Shown here in pieces: positions 8,750 through 18,007 of a stretch of DNA of 64,000 nucleotides. The first letter of the stretch is position 1; each line of letters starts with the position of its first letter. This stretch comes from Pseudomonas sp. CBZ-4 (lineage in GTDB: Bacteria > Pseudomonadota > Gammaproteobacteria > Pseudomonadales > Pseudomonadaceae), in the NCBI RefSeq assembly GCF_000346755.1, contig NZ_ANNV01000077.1, forward strand, positions 1 to 64,000. The letters run 5' to 3'. The notes below the pieces were generated by a model. It was not told where the DNA came from. It saw nothing but the letters and a program-made list of their open reading frames with translations, and ran no database searches. The position numbers were made by a program, and so were the translations under genes.

Positions 8750-10045
8750 TTACAAGTCGTGGTGCAAATACGCCGCCTGTTTCGGCAAGCGCAAGCTGAA
8801 CAGGAACGCGATGGCCATCATCGCCGTGACGTACCAATAAAAGCTGTTTTCCATGCCGATGGACTTGAGGCTCAGCGCGACGAATTCCGCCGAGCCGCCA
8901 AAGATCGCATTGGCCACCGCATACGCCAGGCCCACACCCAGGGCGCGCACCTGGGGCGGGAACATTTCCGCTTTGACCAGGCCGCTGATGGAGGTGTAGA
9001 AGCTGACAATCGCCAGGGCCAGGGTGATCAACACAAAGGCCAGGAACGGGCTGCTGACGGTTTTCAAGGTGAGCAGGATCGGCACGGTGAACAAGGTGCC
9101 AAGGCCGGCAAACCAGAGCATCGAGTTACGGCGGCCGATCTTGTCCGCGAGCATGCCGAACAGCGGCTGCATGCACATATACAGGAACAGCGCGCCGGTC
9201 ATGATGTAGCTCGACGTCTTGGCGTGCATGCCGACGGTGTTCACCAGGTACTTCTGCATGTACGTGGTGAAGGTGTAGAAAATCAGCGAGCCGCCCGCGG
9301 TGTAGCCCAGCACCGTGATAAACGCCGCCTTGTGGTCGCGAAACAGCGCGGCAATGCTGCCGGCGTCCTTGTCTTCGCGCATTTCCTTGCTGGTGGTTTC
9401 CTTCAGGGTGCGGCGCAGCAACAGGGAGATCACCGCCGCGATGGCACCGATCACAAACGGAATCCGCCAGCCCCAGGCGCGCAGCTCTTCTTCAGTGAGG
9501 ATCTGTTGCAGGATCACCACCACCAGCACCGCCAGCAATTGGCCGCCGATCAGAGTCACGTATTGGAAAGAGGCGAAGAACCCACGCTGGCCCTTGAGCG
9601 CCACCTCACTCATGTAGGTCGCGGTGGTGCCGTATTCGCCGCCCACGGACAGGCCCTGGAACAGGCGCGCGATCAGCAGCAGGATCGGTGCCCAGACGCC
9701 GATGTCGTTATAGGTCGGCAAAAAGGCGATGACCAGGGAGCCGGCGCACATCATCAGCACCGAGATCATCATCGAGTTCTTGCGGCCGTGCTTGTCAGCC
9801 ACGCGCCCGAACAGCCAGCCGCCGATGGGCCGCATCAGGAAACCGGCGGCGAATACACCGGCCGTATTCACCAGCTGCACGGTGGGGTTGTCCGACGGGA
9901 AGAAGGCGGGGGCGAAGTAGATGGCGCAGAAGGCGTAGACGTAGAAGTCGAACCATTCGACGAGGTTGCCGGAAGAGGCCCCGACAATCGCAAATATCCG
10001 TTTGCGGCGTTCTTCTCCGGTGTAGTGACTGGTGGTTGTTGTCAT
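8750..10045 (-). CDS. pcaT: MFS transporter of the pca cluster (dicarboxylate/3-oxoadipate type)
   Basis: A 431-residue, 12-helix MFS protein of the metabolite:H+ symporter (KgtP/ShiA-like) family. The N-terminal block [14 protein letters not shown] and the loop motif [13 protein letters not shown] near residue 85 are diagnostic. PcaT of P. putida, in the same position before pcaBDC, has been linked to dicarboxylate/3-oxoadipate uptake, so the name follows both family and context. It is the first gene of the pcaTBDC block and is separated from pcaG by about 190 bp containing a REPIN. Substrate is inferred. Confidence 0.85.
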   Translation of the reverse strand: MTTTTSHYTGEERRKRIFAIVGASSGNLVEWFDFYVYAFCAIYFAPAFFPSDNPTVQLVNTAGVFAAGFLMRPIGGWLFGRVADKHGRKNSMMISVLMMCAGSLVIAFLPTYNDIGVWAPILLLIARLFQGLSVGGEYGTTATYMSEVALKGQRGFFASFQYVTLIGGQLLAVLVVVILQQILTEEELRAWGWRIPFVIGAIAAVISLLLRRTLKETTSKEMREDKDAGSIAALFRDHKAAFITVLGYTAGGSLIFYTFTTYMQKYLVNTVGMHAKTSSYIMTGALFLYMCMQPLFGMLADKIGRRNSMLWFAGLGTLFTVPILLTLKTVSSPFLAFVLITLALAIVSFYTSISGLVKAEMFPPQVRALGVGLAYAVANAIFGGSAEFVALSLKSIGMENSFYWYVTAMMAIAFLFSLRLPKQAAYLHHDL

Positions 10046-10142
10046 GATTTTTCACTCAGTGGGAACGGTTATAGCCTAGACATACTTTGCAACAAGCTCG
10101 TTCCGCAACAAGACCTTTGGAGGTGGGGGGACAGGGAGGGCC

Positions 10143-10220
10143 CTATCGCAGGCAAGCCAGCTCCCACCTTTGACGGCGTTCACACATCAAACTGTGGGAG
10201 CTGGCTTGCCTGCGATGAGG
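10143..10220. repeat. REPIN inside the pca cluster
   Basis: Inverted arms CTATCGCAGGCAAGCCAGCT and AGCTGGCTTGCCTGCGATGA lie in the gap between pcaG and pcaT. In transcripts it would form a long hairpin between two halves of the cluster. Confidence 0.85.
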
Positions 10221-10234
10221 CCCTCAAGGCCCAC

Positions 10235-10801
10235 TCAATAATCGAAGAACACCGTCTCCTTATCGGTCCCCTGCAACACCACATTCCACTGATGCACACC
10301 CGCTGCATCCTGCTTGGCAATCAAGGTCTCACGTCGCGCAGCCGGCACGCACGCCAGCAACGGGTCATCCCCGTTCATCGGCTCGCCGTCAAAATAAATC
10401 CGCGTCAGCAAGTGCTTCACCAAGCCACGGGCAAACACCAGCACCACCAGGTGCGGCGCCTGGGTCGTGCCCTTCAGCCCCGGCACGGCGCCCGGCTTGA
10501 TGGTGGTAAAGCGAAACCGCCCTTCGGCATCCACCGGCACCCGGCCAAAGCCTTCGAAGTTCGGGTCGAGCGCTTTGTCCTGCTCATCTTCCGGGTGGTC
10601 ATATTTGCCGGCGGCGTTGGCCTGCCAGACTTCCAGCATGGCGTCGTTGACGACTTCACCGTTGCCGTCCAGCACTTGCCCGCTGATCGCCACGCGTTCA
10701 CCGAGGGTGGCGGCGGTGGTCAGGTCTTCGCGGTTCAGCCAGGTCAGGCCGATGTGGTAATACGGCCCGACGGTGTGGGACGTGGTCGCGTTGAGTGTCA
10801 T
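10235..10801 (-). CDS. pcaG: Protocatechuate 3,4-dioxygenase alpha subunit
   Basis: A 188-residue subunit of the intradiol dioxygenase that cleaves protocatechuate to 3-carboxy-cis,cis-muconate. It has the family N-terminus SHTVGPYYHIGLTW, the block LEVWQANAAGKYDHP and IKPGAVPG. As expected of alpha subunits, the pair of iron-binding histidines and their tyrosine partners are not all conserved (APHLVVLVFARGL instead of RPAHIHFSLFG). The start ATG at 10801 is one base after the pcaH stop codon, implying translational coupling and balanced subunit synthesis. Confidence 0.96.
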   Translation of the reverse strand: MTLNATTSHTVGPYYHIGLTWLNREDLTTAATLGERVAISGQVLDGNGEVVNDAMLEVWQANAAGKYDHPEDEQDKALDPNFEGFGRVPVDAEGRFRFTTIKPGAVPGLKGTTQAPHLVVLVFARGLVKHLLTRIYFDGEPMNGDDPLLACVPAARRETLIAKQDAAGVHQWNVVLQGTDKETVFFDY

Positions 10802-10802
10802 C

Positions 10803-11507
10803 TCATTTCTCCATCGGCGTGGCGTCGCGGCCGCGCAGGACGATGTCCCAGCGGTAGCCGAGGGCATAGGAAGGAATGGTTTTTTCCAGGTCGAAACGGG
10901 CGATCAAGCGCTCCTTGGCGCGGGTGTCCGGGACGCAGTTGTAGATCGGGTCGTATTCCAGCAGCGGGTCGCCGGGGAAGTACATCTGCGTGACCAGGCG
11001 CGTCAGCACGCTGGGGCCGAACAGCGAAAAGTGGATATGCGCCGGGCGCCACGCGTTGTGGTGGTTACCCCACGGGTAGCCGCCGGGCTTGATGGTCTGG
11101 AACTGGTACCAGCCGTCGGCGTCGGTGACGGTGCGGCCGGTGCCGGTGAAGTTCGGGTCCAGCGGTGCGTCGTGCAGGTCACGCTTGTGGTTGTAGCGAC
11201 CGGCGGCGTTGGCCTGCCAGATCTCCACCAGGATGCCCGGCACCGGCAGGCCGTTTTCATCGAGCACACGCCCGTGAATGATGATGCGTTCGCCCTGGGG
11301 CTCGCCGTCATGCTGGGCGGTCAGGTCGTTGTCCTTCGCGTTGATGCGCTCGGCGCCGATGGTCGGGCCGGTGATTTCCGACAAGGAATGGGGCAGAAAC
11401 ACCAACGGCTGTGACGGCGAACGCACGTTCGTCGACTGGTAGGCCGGGTGCAGGTAATCAGGTTGGGTGCCCGCTTGCGGGCGCCGGTAACCGGGCTTGT
11501 CACTCAT
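10803..11507 (-). CDS. pcaH: Protocatechuate 3,4-dioxygenase beta subunit
   Basis: A 234-residue catalytic subunit carrying the non-haem Fe(III) site. The expected ligands are all visible: Tyr105 (AAGRYNHKRD), Tyr144 (KPGGYPWG), His157 and His159 (RPAHIHFS). It forms an (alpha-beta) hetero-oligomer with PcaG. The gene lies 17 bp downstream of pcaF on the same strand. In several pseudomonads pcaHG stands apart from the other pca genes, so its place between pcaF and pcaT is a feature of this lineage. Confidence 0.97.
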   Translation of the reverse strand: MSDKPGYRRPQAGTQPDYLHPAYQSTNVRSPSQPLVFLPHSLSEITGPTIGAERINAKDNDLTAQHDGEPQGERIIIHGRVLDENGLPVPGILVEIWQANAAGRYNHKRDLHDAPLDPNFTGTGRTVTDADGWYQFQTIKPGGYPWGNHHNAWRPAHIHFSLFGPSVLTRLVTQMYFPGDPLLEYDPIYNCVPDTRAKERLIARFDLEKTIPSYALGYRWDIVLRGRDATPMEK

Positions 11508-11524
11508 GGAGCAATCCTCTCTTA

Positions 11525-12724
11525 TTAGATGCGTTCAATCGCCAGGGCCAGACCTTGGCCGACGCCCACACACATGGTCGCCAGGCCTTTGCGGCCAGCG
11601 GTTTTTTCCAATTGGTGCAGGGCGGTCAATACCAGCCGTGCACCGCTCATGCCCAGCGGGTGGCCGAGGGCGATGGCGCCGCCGTTCGGGTTGACCTGCG
11701 GCGCGTCGTCGGCGATGCCCAGTTCACGCAGCACCGCCAAGCCTTGGCTGGCGAAGGCTTCGTTGAGTTCGATGACGTCAAAGTCGGTGACCGCCAGGCC
11801 GAGGCGTTCCACCAGCTTGCGCACGGCTGGCACCGGGCCGATGCCCATCACACGCGGCGCAACGCCGGCACTGGCCATGCCCAAGACACGGGCGCGGGCG
11901 GTCAGGCCGTGTTTTTTCACCGCTTCGGCGGACGCGAGGATCAAGGCTGCCGCGCCGTCGTTCACGCCGGAAGCATTGCCGGCCGTCACGGTCTTGTCCG
12001 GGCCGTTCACCGGTTTGAGCTTGGCCAGGGCTTCCAGGGTGGTGTCCCGTGGATGCTCATCGTGCTCCACCAGGGTCTCGCCTTTTTTATGGGCGACCCG
12101 CACCGGCACGATTTCCTCGGCGAAGAACCCAGCGGCTTGTGCGGCAGCAGTACGTTGCTGGCTGCGCAGGGCAAAGGCGTCCTGGTCGGCGCGGGATACG
12201 TTGTAGTCATCGGCAACGTTATCGGCGGTCTGCGGCATCGCGTCCACGCCGTACTGGGCCTTCATCAACGGGTTGATAAAACGCCAGCCGATGGTGGTGT
12301 CTTCCAGCTTCATGTCGCGGGAAAACGCCGCGCCGGCCTTGCCCATCACGAACGGCGCGCGGGACATCGACTCCACGCCGCCGGCAATCGCCAGTTCCAT
12401 TTCGCCGCTGGCAATGGCGCGAAAGGCCGTGCCGATGGCGTCCATGCCCGAGGCACAGAGGCGGTTGAGGGTGACGCCCGGAACGCTCTCCGGCAGCCCC
12501 GCCAGCAACAGCGCCATGCGCGCGACGTTGCGGTTGTCTTCGCCCGCCTGGTTGGCGCAGCCGAGGAACACTTCGTCCACCGCGCTCCAATCCACCGACG
12601 GGTTGCGTTCGATCAGCGCCTTGATCGGCAGGGCCGCCAAGTCATCGGCACGCACCGTGGCCAGGCCACCGCCGAAACGGCCGATGGGGGTGCGGATGGC
12701 GTCACAGATAAATACATCGCGCAT
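11525..12724 (-). CDS. pcaF: 3-oxoadipyl-CoA thiolase
   Basis: A 399-residue thiolase that splits 3-oxoadipyl-CoA into succinyl-CoA and acetyl-CoA, the last step of the pathway. The nucleophilic cysteine is Cys90 ([10 protein letters not shown]); the second site has His355 ([11 protein letters not shown]) and Cys385 (TMCVGVGQG). Its start codon overlaps the pcaJ stop codon (TGATG), giving a coupled pcaIJF unit. Homologues act on acetoacetyl-CoA or in phenylacetate degradation, but the neighbours settle the assignment. Confidence 0.96.
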   Translation of the reverse strand: MRDVFICDAIRTPIGRFGGGLATVRADDLAALPIKALIERNPSVDWSAVDEVFLGCANQAGEDNRNVARMALLLAGLPESVPGVTLNRLCASGMDAIGTAFRAIASGEMELAIAGGVESMSRAPFVMGKAGAAFSRDMKLEDTTIGWRFINPLMKAQYGVDAMPQTADNVADDYNVSRADQDAFALRSQQRTAAAQAAGFFAEEIVPVRVAHKKGETLVEHDEHPRDTTLEALAKLKPVNGPDKTVTAGNASGVNDGAAALILASAEAVKKHGLTARARVLGMASAGVAPRVMGIGPVPAVRKLVERLGLAVTDFDVIELNEAFASQGLAVLRELGIADDAPQVNPNGGAIALGHPLGMSGARLVLTALHQLEKTAGRKGLATMCVGVGQGLALAIERI

Positions 12725-13503
12725 CAGGCTTCTCCAGGCGCTTGGCCGTGGGCCGCCGCAGTGCGCGCTTCAAGGTCACGCAAAGCAGTCAGTTCCAGGT
12801 CTGTCGGTTCGGCGGTGGTGCTGACCTGCTCGGCAAAACGAATCGCCCAGCCAGTGGCGGCCACCACCTGCTCGCGGGTCACCCCTGGGTGCAACGCGGT
12901 GACGACAAATTCATGGGTGCCCTCTTCCGGTTCCATGATGCACAGGTCGGTAATGATCCCTACCGGCCCGGCGCCCGGCAGGCCCAGACGCTTGCGTGAA
13001 TCGCCGCCTTCGCCGTGCCCTACCGAGGTGATGAAATCCAGCTTGTCGACAAACGAGCGCGCCGACTGCTTGAGGATGATCAGCACGCTCTTCGCGGAGC
13101 CGGCGATCTCCGGCGCACCACCGGCACCCGGCAGGCGCACTTTGGGCTGGTGGTAATCACCGACCACGGTGGTGTTGATATTGCCGAAGCGATCGACCTG
13201 GGCCGCGCCAAGGAAACCGACGTCGATGCGCCCGCCTTGCAGCCAGTAGCGAAAGATCTCACCGGTAGGGACGACGGTGTCGGCGGTTTCCGCCAGCTCG
13301 CCGTCACCGATGGACAGCGGCAATACGCTCGGCTTGGCGCCGATCGGGCCGGATTCGTAGATCAGCACCACGTCCGGCGACGAGGTCAGGCGCGCGAGGT
13401 TGGCGGCCTTGGAGGGCAAGCCGATGCCGACAAAACACACGGAGCCATTCTTGAGGCGACGCGCGGCGGCGACGGTCATCATTTCATTGGTGGAGTAAGC
13501 CAT
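12724..13503 (-). CDS. pcaJ: 3-oxoadipate CoA-transferase subunit B
   Basis: A 259-residue beta subunit of the family I CoA-transferase that moves CoA from succinyl-CoA to 3-oxoadipate. The catalytic glutamate is Glu50 in IYESGPIG, and the GxGxP-type sequence [12 protein letters not shown] is near residue 24. The first codon shares one base with the pcaI stop (TAATG) and the stop shares one base with the pcaF start, so all three are translationally coupled. Confidence 0.96.
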   Translation of the reverse strand: MAYSTNEMMTVAAARRLKNGSVCFVGIGLPSKAANLARLTSSPDVVLIYESGPIGAKPSVLPLSIGDGELAETADTVVPTGEIFRYWLQGGRIDVGFLGAAQVDRFGNINTTVVGDYHQPKVRLPGAGGAPEIAGSAKSVLIILKQSARSFVDKLDFITSVGHGEGGDSRKRLGLPGAGPVGIITDLCIMEPEEGTHEFVVTALHPGVTREQVVAATGWAIRFAEQVSTTAEPTDLELTALRDLEARTAAAHGQAPGEA

Positions 13504-14360
13504 TACTTGGCCCCCTGTGCAGTGGCCAGCTTGGCCTGGAATTCACTGAAGTCGGCGGTGCCATGGATGTATTCGTCGATCCAGGCAGTAAAGGTCTCAC
13601 GGTCGCGGGCGATGGGGTCCCACGCCTGATAGAAGCGGTTGTCGCGCTCGTTGTAGCCGTGGGCGTAGGACGGATGCGCACCACCGGGTACATGGCACAC
13701 CGCAGTCAGGGCCCAGGTCGGCAACACGCAGCTGTTCATTGGCGCATTCAAGTCATCGACGATTTCTTCGACGGTGACGATGCAACGCTTGGCCGCCAGG
13801 GCCGCTTCCTTCTGCACACCGAGAATGCCCCAGAGCAGCACGTTGCCCTTGCGGTCGGCCTTTTGCGCGTGGATCACCGTCACATCCGGACGCACCGACG
13901 GCACGGCCGCCAGTACTTCACCGGTGAACGGGCACGTCACGGTCTTGATCAGTGGGTTGACCTTGGGCAGGTCGGAACCGGCGTAGGCACGCAGCACCGC
14001 GAACGGCAGGCCGGAAGCGCCGGCGACGTAGGCGTTGGCCAGGTCGGCGTGGCTGTGCTCTTCGATCTCCAGCGGTTGCGGCCATTGCTTCTCGACCGCG
14101 TCGCGCAGGCGATGCAGGGAACCCACGCCCGGGTTGCCGCCCCAGGAGAAAATCAGCTTGCGAGCGCAGCCGGCACCGATCAATTGGTCATAGACCAAGT
14201 CAGGCGTCATACGCACCAGCGTCAGGTCTTTCTTGCCCTGACGAATGATTTCATGACCCGCCGCCGTGGGGATCAGGTGGGTGAAGCCTTCGAGCGCAAC
14301 GGTATCGCCGTCGTTCACGAAACGCTTTACCGCGTCGGTCAGGGTGAGCATTTCAGCCAT
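13503..14360 (-). CDS. pcaI: 3-oxoadipate CoA-transferase subunit A
   Basis: A 285-residue alpha subunit of 3-oxoadipate:succinyl-CoA transferase. N-terminal segments VNDGDTVALEGFTHLIP and IFSWGGNPGVGSLHR match the family. It is the first gene of pcaIJF(HG) and is preceded by about 285 bp that hold two PcaR-like operator sites, consistent with induction by 3-oxoadipate through PcaR. Confidence 0.95.
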   Translation of the reverse strand: MAEMLTLTDAVKRFVNDGDTVALEGFTHLIPTAAGHEIIRQGKKDLTLVRMTPDLVYDQLIGAGCARKLIFSWGGNPGVGSLHRLRDAVEKQWPQPLEIEEHSHADLANAYVAGASGLPFAVLRAYAGSDLPKVNPLIKTVTCPFTGEVLAAVPSVRPDVTVIHAQKADRKGNVLLWGILGVQKEAALAAKRCIVTVEEIVDDLNAPMNSCVLPTWALTAVCHVPGGAHPSYAHGYNERDNRFYQAWDPIARDRETFTAWIDEYIHGTADFSEFQAKLATAQGAK

Positions 14361-14448
14361 GGGGTCGGGCTCCCGGTGTGGATCGAAAAAGGCGCAGAGG
14401 TGGCGCCGAAGTGCATTGAAGATTAAGTCGGGGAAATGGCTGTAACAA

Positions 14449-14481
14449 TCCGATAATCGACTAAGTGTTCGATAATCGAAC
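14449..14481 (-). promoter_or_regulatory. Paired PcaR-like operators upstream of pcaI
   Basis: Two copies of CGATAATCG lie at 14451-14459 and 14470-14478, 19 bp apart. The second is embedded in GTTCGATAATCGAAC (14467-14481), nearly identical to the 15-bp PcaR recognition sequence I recall for P. putida (GTTCGATAATCGCAC). They lie 90-120 bp upstream of the pcaI start. The identical element in front of pcaR supports the call. Confidence 0.8.
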
Positions 14482-14523
14482 TGATTGTTGCCTGGCTAAC
14501 TTTCCTCAATGCACAGCCCCCAC

Positions 14524-14612
14524 TGTGGGAGCGGGCTTGCCCGCGATAGCGGTGGATCAGCACCTGATTCATCAACTGACAGACCGCTATCGCAGGCAAG
14601 CCAGCTCCCACA
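14524..14612. repeat. Hybrid REPIN between pcaI and pcaK
   Basis: The left arm is of the GGGAGCGGGCTTGCCCGCG type and the right arm of the CGCAGGCAAGCCAGCTCCC type, so the two arms come from different REP subtypes. The spacer includes an AT-rich stretch. Confidence 0.8.
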
Positions 14613-14645
14613 CAAGCCCTGCCGCCATAAGATCAGCGCTAAGCC

Positions 14646-15986
14646 TCAAGTCGCATCCGCATGGCTGACCATGCCCTTGATCACCACCGCCGCCGTGGCC
14701 AACGCCGCCGGAATCACCAGTGCCGTCAGCACCTGCTCGAAATTCCAACCCAACCCCAACAACGTTGCGCCCATCCACGCCCCGAGAATCGCGCCGAACC
14801 GCCCAATCCCGAGCATCCACGACACCCCGGTGGCACGCCCCTGGGTCGGGTAAAACCGCGCCGCCAGCGAGGGCATCGCCGATTGCGCGCCGTTGACACA
14901 CATCCCGGCGATCAACACCAGGGTCGCCAGTAGCGTGATATTGCCCAGGCTCTGCCCGACCGCGTAGGCAAAGACCCCAGCCAGCAGGTAGAACGTGCCG
15001 ATGACCTTGTGCGGATTGAAGCGGTCCATCGCCCAGCCCACGCCGACGGCGCTCAGCACCCCGCCAAACTGGAACAACGCGCCGATAAACGCGGCCTGCT
15101 CCATGCTGGCGCCGCTGTCGCGCATCAGGGTCGGCAGCCAGCTGGTCAGCAGGTAGACGATCACCAGGCCCATGAAGTAGGTGAGCCACAGCAGCAAGGT
15201 GCCGGCGCTGTAGGTGCCGGAGAAGATCACCGCGAACACGTTGCGCGCCTTCACGGTTTTTTGCTCGGGCACGCTGAAGTCGCTGGCTTGGGCGACGATG
15301 TTCGGCTCGATGGGTGCCAGGGTCTTGCGCACTTTGTCGGTGCCGCGATTGCGCACCACCAGGTAACGCGCCGACTCCGGCAGCCACACCAGCAATACCA
15401 CCGCGAGGATCAACGGCAGGATGCCGCCGATCAGCAGCAGGCTGTGCCAGCCAAATGCCGGGATCAGCTTGGCCGAGATAAACCCGCCGCCGGCCATGCC
15501 CAGGTTGAAGCCGCAGAACATGCTGGTCACCAGCAGGGATTTGTGGCGCTCGGGGGTGTATTCGGAGAGCAGCGTGGTGGCGTTCGGCATGCCGGCCCCG
15601 AGGCCAAGCCCGGTGAGAAAGCGCAGCACCAGCAACTGGTCGACGTTGGCGGCGTAGGCCGAGGCCAGGCTAAACGCACCAAACACCAGCACCGCGCCCA
15701 CCAGCACCATTTTGCGCCCGAACCGGTCGGCCAACGGGCCGGAGCCGAGGGCGCCGAACACCATGCCGATCAGCGCGGCGCTCATCACCGGGCCGAGGCT
15801 GGCACGGTCGATGCCCCAATCCTGGGACAGTGCAGGCGCAATAAAGCCCATGGCCGCCGTGTCGAGGCCATCGAGGAAGACGATCAGGAAACACAGGATC
15901 ACCACGCGCCATTGGTATCGCGACAGTGGCTGGGCGTTGATGAAGGACTGGACGTCCAGGGTCGTACCAACAGACGATTGATTCAT
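14646..15986 (-). CDS. pcaK: 4-hydroxybenzoate/protocatechuate MFS transporter
   Basis: A 446-residue MFS carrier of the aromatic acid:H+ symporter (AAHS) family. TM1 carries the DGLDTAAMGF motif (consensus DGxD) needed for aromatic acid transport by PcaK, and the TM2-3 loop reads GPLADRFGRKMVL. It imports 4-hydroxybenzoate or protocatechuate to feed the cluster. ATG 15986 is chosen over the in-frame GTG at 16001 because the family N-terminus begins MNQSS. AATAACAATA immediately upstream is a Crc/Hfq-type motif. The gene follows pcaR by about 150 bp on the same strand. Confidence 0.92.
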   Translation of the reverse strand: MNQSSVGTTLDVQSFINAQPLSRYQWRVVILCFLIVFLDGLDTAAMGFIAPALSQDWGIDRASLGPVMSAALIGMVFGALGSGPLADRFGRKMVLVGAVLVFGAFSLASAYAANVDQLLVLRFLTGLGLGAGMPNATTLLSEYTPERHKSLLVTSMFCGFNLGMAGGGFISAKLIPAFGWHSLLLIGGILPLILAVVLLVWLPESARYLVVRNRGTDKVRKTLAPIEPNIVAQASDFSVPEQKTVKARNVFAVIFSGTYSAGTLLLWLTYFMGLVIVYLLTSWLPTLMRDSGASMEQAAFIGALFQFGGVLSAVGVGWAMDRFNPHKVIGTFYLLAGVFAYAVGQSLGNITLLATLVLIAGMCVNGAQSAMPSLAARFYPTQGRATGVSWMLGIGRFGAILGAWMGATLLGLGWNFEQVLTALVIPAALATAAVVIKGMVSHADAT

Positions 15987-15997
15987 TATTGTTATTT
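15987..15997 (-). promoter_or_regulatory. Crc/Hfq-type AANAANAA motif abutting the pcaK start codon
   Basis: On the coding strand the bases just before the ATG read AAATAACAATA, which contains AATAACAA, a perfect AANAANAA. This overlaps the initiation region, the usual location for Crc/Hfq translational repression of aromatic uptake genes. Confidence 0.6.
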
Positions 15998-16138
15998 CCA
16001 CACCGATGGGCGGGCTGACGACCTGGGGCCGTCGTTATTATTGAGTGAGGCGGCGCCCTAGAGCGCTGCCGCACAGTAATAAGCCGGGGGAAACATCGTC
16101 AATTGATCAAACCGGGATCTGTGCGATCAGCGAACAGC

Positions 16139-16981
16139 TTAGGTAAACAACTGCGCGCTCAGCTCGCGGCTGGCGCTGAGCATGCTCGGCAGGAAACGCT
16201 GCTCCAGCTCGCTGCGGCTGACGCGGCCGGCGTGGGTGCTGACGTTGAGCGCGGCCAGCACCTGACCGGAGGCGTCATACACCGGCACCGCGATGGAGCG
16301 CAGACCCTGCTCCAGTTCCTGATCGACAATGCACCAGCCCTGCTGCCGCACTTGTTGCAGGCATTCGAGCAAGGCGGCCGGGGTGGTCAGGGTGCGGCTG
16401 GTCTTGGTTTGCAGGTCGGCGTGGTCGAGGTAGTCCTGCAGGGACGCGTCATCCAGCGCAGCGAGCAGGATGCGGCCCATGGACGTGCAGTACGCCGGCA
16501 GGCGCCCGCCCACCGACAGGTCCACCGAGATCAGGCGCTGGGTCGTGGCGGAACGGGCGATGTAGAGAATGTCATCGCCTTCGAGGGTGGCCATGTTGCA
16601 GGCTTCGTGGAGCTGCTCGCTCATGCGGTCCAGGTAAGGCTGCGCCGACACCGCCAACGGCGTGGACGACAGGTACGCATGGCCAAGGGTCAACACCTTG
16701 GGCAGCAGCGAATACGTGCGCCCATCGGTGGTGGCGTAGCCGAGCTTGATCAGGGTGTAGAGGCAACGGCGCACGGCGGCGCGGGGGATTTCCGTGCGAT
16801 GGCTGATCTGGGCGATGGTCAGGTGGCGCTTGCGTTCCTGGAACGCCTGCACCACGGCCAGGCCGCGGGCCAGGGAGGTCATGAAATCGGGATCGCCGGT
16901 AAACGCCTGGATGCGCTTGGCCGGTGACGCCACGATCGGTGGCGCCACTGATGCGAAGGAGTTGCGCAATTGATCGTTCAT
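16139..16981 (-). CDS. pcaR: IclR-family regulator of the beta-ketoadipate pathway
   Basis: A 280-residue IclR-type regulator. A winged helix-turn-helix occupies about residues 35-95 (SLARGLAVVQAFQERKRHLT, then IAQISHRTEIPRAAVRRCLY), followed by the effector domain (TLEGDDILYIAR, PAYCTSMGRILLAAL, GWCIVDQELEQGLRSIAVPV). PcaR activates pca genes in response to 3-oxoadipate and represses its own gene. ATG 16981 has AGGA at the proper distance. Two operator-like CGATTATCG sites lie about 100-128 bp upstream. Its position at the head of the cluster supports the assignment. Confidence 0.93.
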   Translation of the reverse strand: MNDQLRNSFASVAPPIVASPAKRIQAFTGDPDFMTSLARGLAVVQAFQERKRHLTIAQISHRTEIPRAAVRRCLYTLIKLGYATTDGRTYSLLPKVLTLGHAYLSSTPLAVSAQPYLDRMSEQLHEACNMATLEGDDILYIARSATTQRLISVDLSVGGRLPAYCTSMGRILLAALDDASLQDYLDHADLQTKTSRTLTTPAALLECLQQVRQQGWCIVDQELEQGLRSIAVPVYDASGQVLAALNVSTHAGRVSRSELEQRFLPSMLSASRELSAQLFT

Positions 16982-17080
16982 TTCATGAGTCCTTTTTCTT
17001 GTTTTCAACCGTCATCGCGTTTGGCCGCTATTACAAGCCGCACAGGGCGCACTGCACAACGCCGGGGCAGTGACACTGGG

Positions 17081-17108
17081 CGATTATCGGACACTCTTCC
17101 GATTATCG
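17081..17108 (-). promoter_or_regulatory. Paired PcaR-like operators upstream of pcaR
   Basis: CGATTATCG occurs at 17081-17089 and 17100-17108, again exactly 19 bp apart as upstream of pcaI. This predicts autoregulation. The remainder of the 500-bp gap (16982-17483) shows no gene I can support. Confidence 0.72.
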
Positions 17109-17483
17109 CAATTTACAGCGCCAGGCTCTTGTTCGAGGATGAAAACTTTCTGACGCCAGATTTTCCGCAATCGACTGACGCGCTTAAGTAACAAAACGCT
17201 CACACGAAGTTGGCAATTTTTAACTTTATGGTGATAGTGTTCTTAAAATGCGCCGCTATACTGCAACCTGTGCAGAGGTCAACCCGGTTTCATTATCGGG
17301 GCCAGAGCTCGCCAGGCGATGCATTCAGTGTGCATCGTCGGTCACAAGTAACCGCTTAAAGTATCGACCTCAGGCCACTCACTCGGACTTGAACGTTAAA
17401 CCGTTCAACTTCGAACAACCTGTCAGCGACTTTCCGGTACGCCACTGCACAATAATCAAACTCAACTCATATTAGGTAATACA

Positions 17484-17684
17484 GTGACGAAAGATGAACT
17501 GCGCGCGGAACTTGAGCGCCAGGAACAACGTTACAAGGACGTTTACGGCGGGGAAGTCACCACCTACGCCGCGCAGCCTGAACCCGAGCGTAAACCTTGG
17601 CGTAAACGCGCCAGCTTGCTCGATCAGGCGTTTGCCCAGGAAATCCAAAAGATTGAACAGGAACTCAAGGCCGAAGAGCCATAA
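17484..17684 (+). CDS. Small charged protein of unknown function
   Basis: A 66-residue protein starting with GTG at 17484, preceded by TAGGT. It is rich in Glu, Lys, Arg and Gln, with predicted helices at residues 3-18 ([19 protein letters not shown]) and 44-63 ([20 protein letters not shown]) joined by a Pro-rich link ([12 protein letters not shown]). There is no signal peptide or membrane segment. I do not recognise a function. Codon use resembles the neighbours. The 323 bp that follow, up to pit, hold no gene I can support. Confidence 0.6.
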   Translation: MTKDELRAELERQEQRYKDVYGGEVTTYAAQPEPERKPWRKRASLLDQAFAQEIQKIEQELKAEEP

Positions 17685-18007
17685 GCCCTTCGACCTGAGC
17701 TGCGGCACTTGCCACCTCAGCTGGCGCATTGCCAGCCGAGGGCCGCGATAGATTCGGCACGCGTCCTATCGTCGCAAACGAAATTTCATACAAATGTTTC
17801 AGACATGCCGATTCAGTGGCATTTCCTCCCAGAAACGCGCCCTCACTTTATAAATCAAAGACTTGCCAAAGCCCCGAAAACCCTGGGATGAACGCCTCCC
17901 GCCCCTGGCATTTCAATGAAGATTGCTACCGATGAGCAGCTAATGCATCGATTACCGAGGTTTTCTGGCATAATCGCGCCCCCTTACGACCGGGTCAGAA
18001 AACCTTC

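Noticed and set aside
8720-10993. 757-codon open frame spanning pcaT, the REPIN and pcaG on the plus strand
   Set aside because: It crosses an intergenic repeat and two genes on the other strand, with His/Gln-rich shadow composition.
17248-17475. 75-codon open frame upstream of the small protein gene at 17484
   Set aside because: No ribosome site, biased composition unlike the neighbours, and no recognisable feature.
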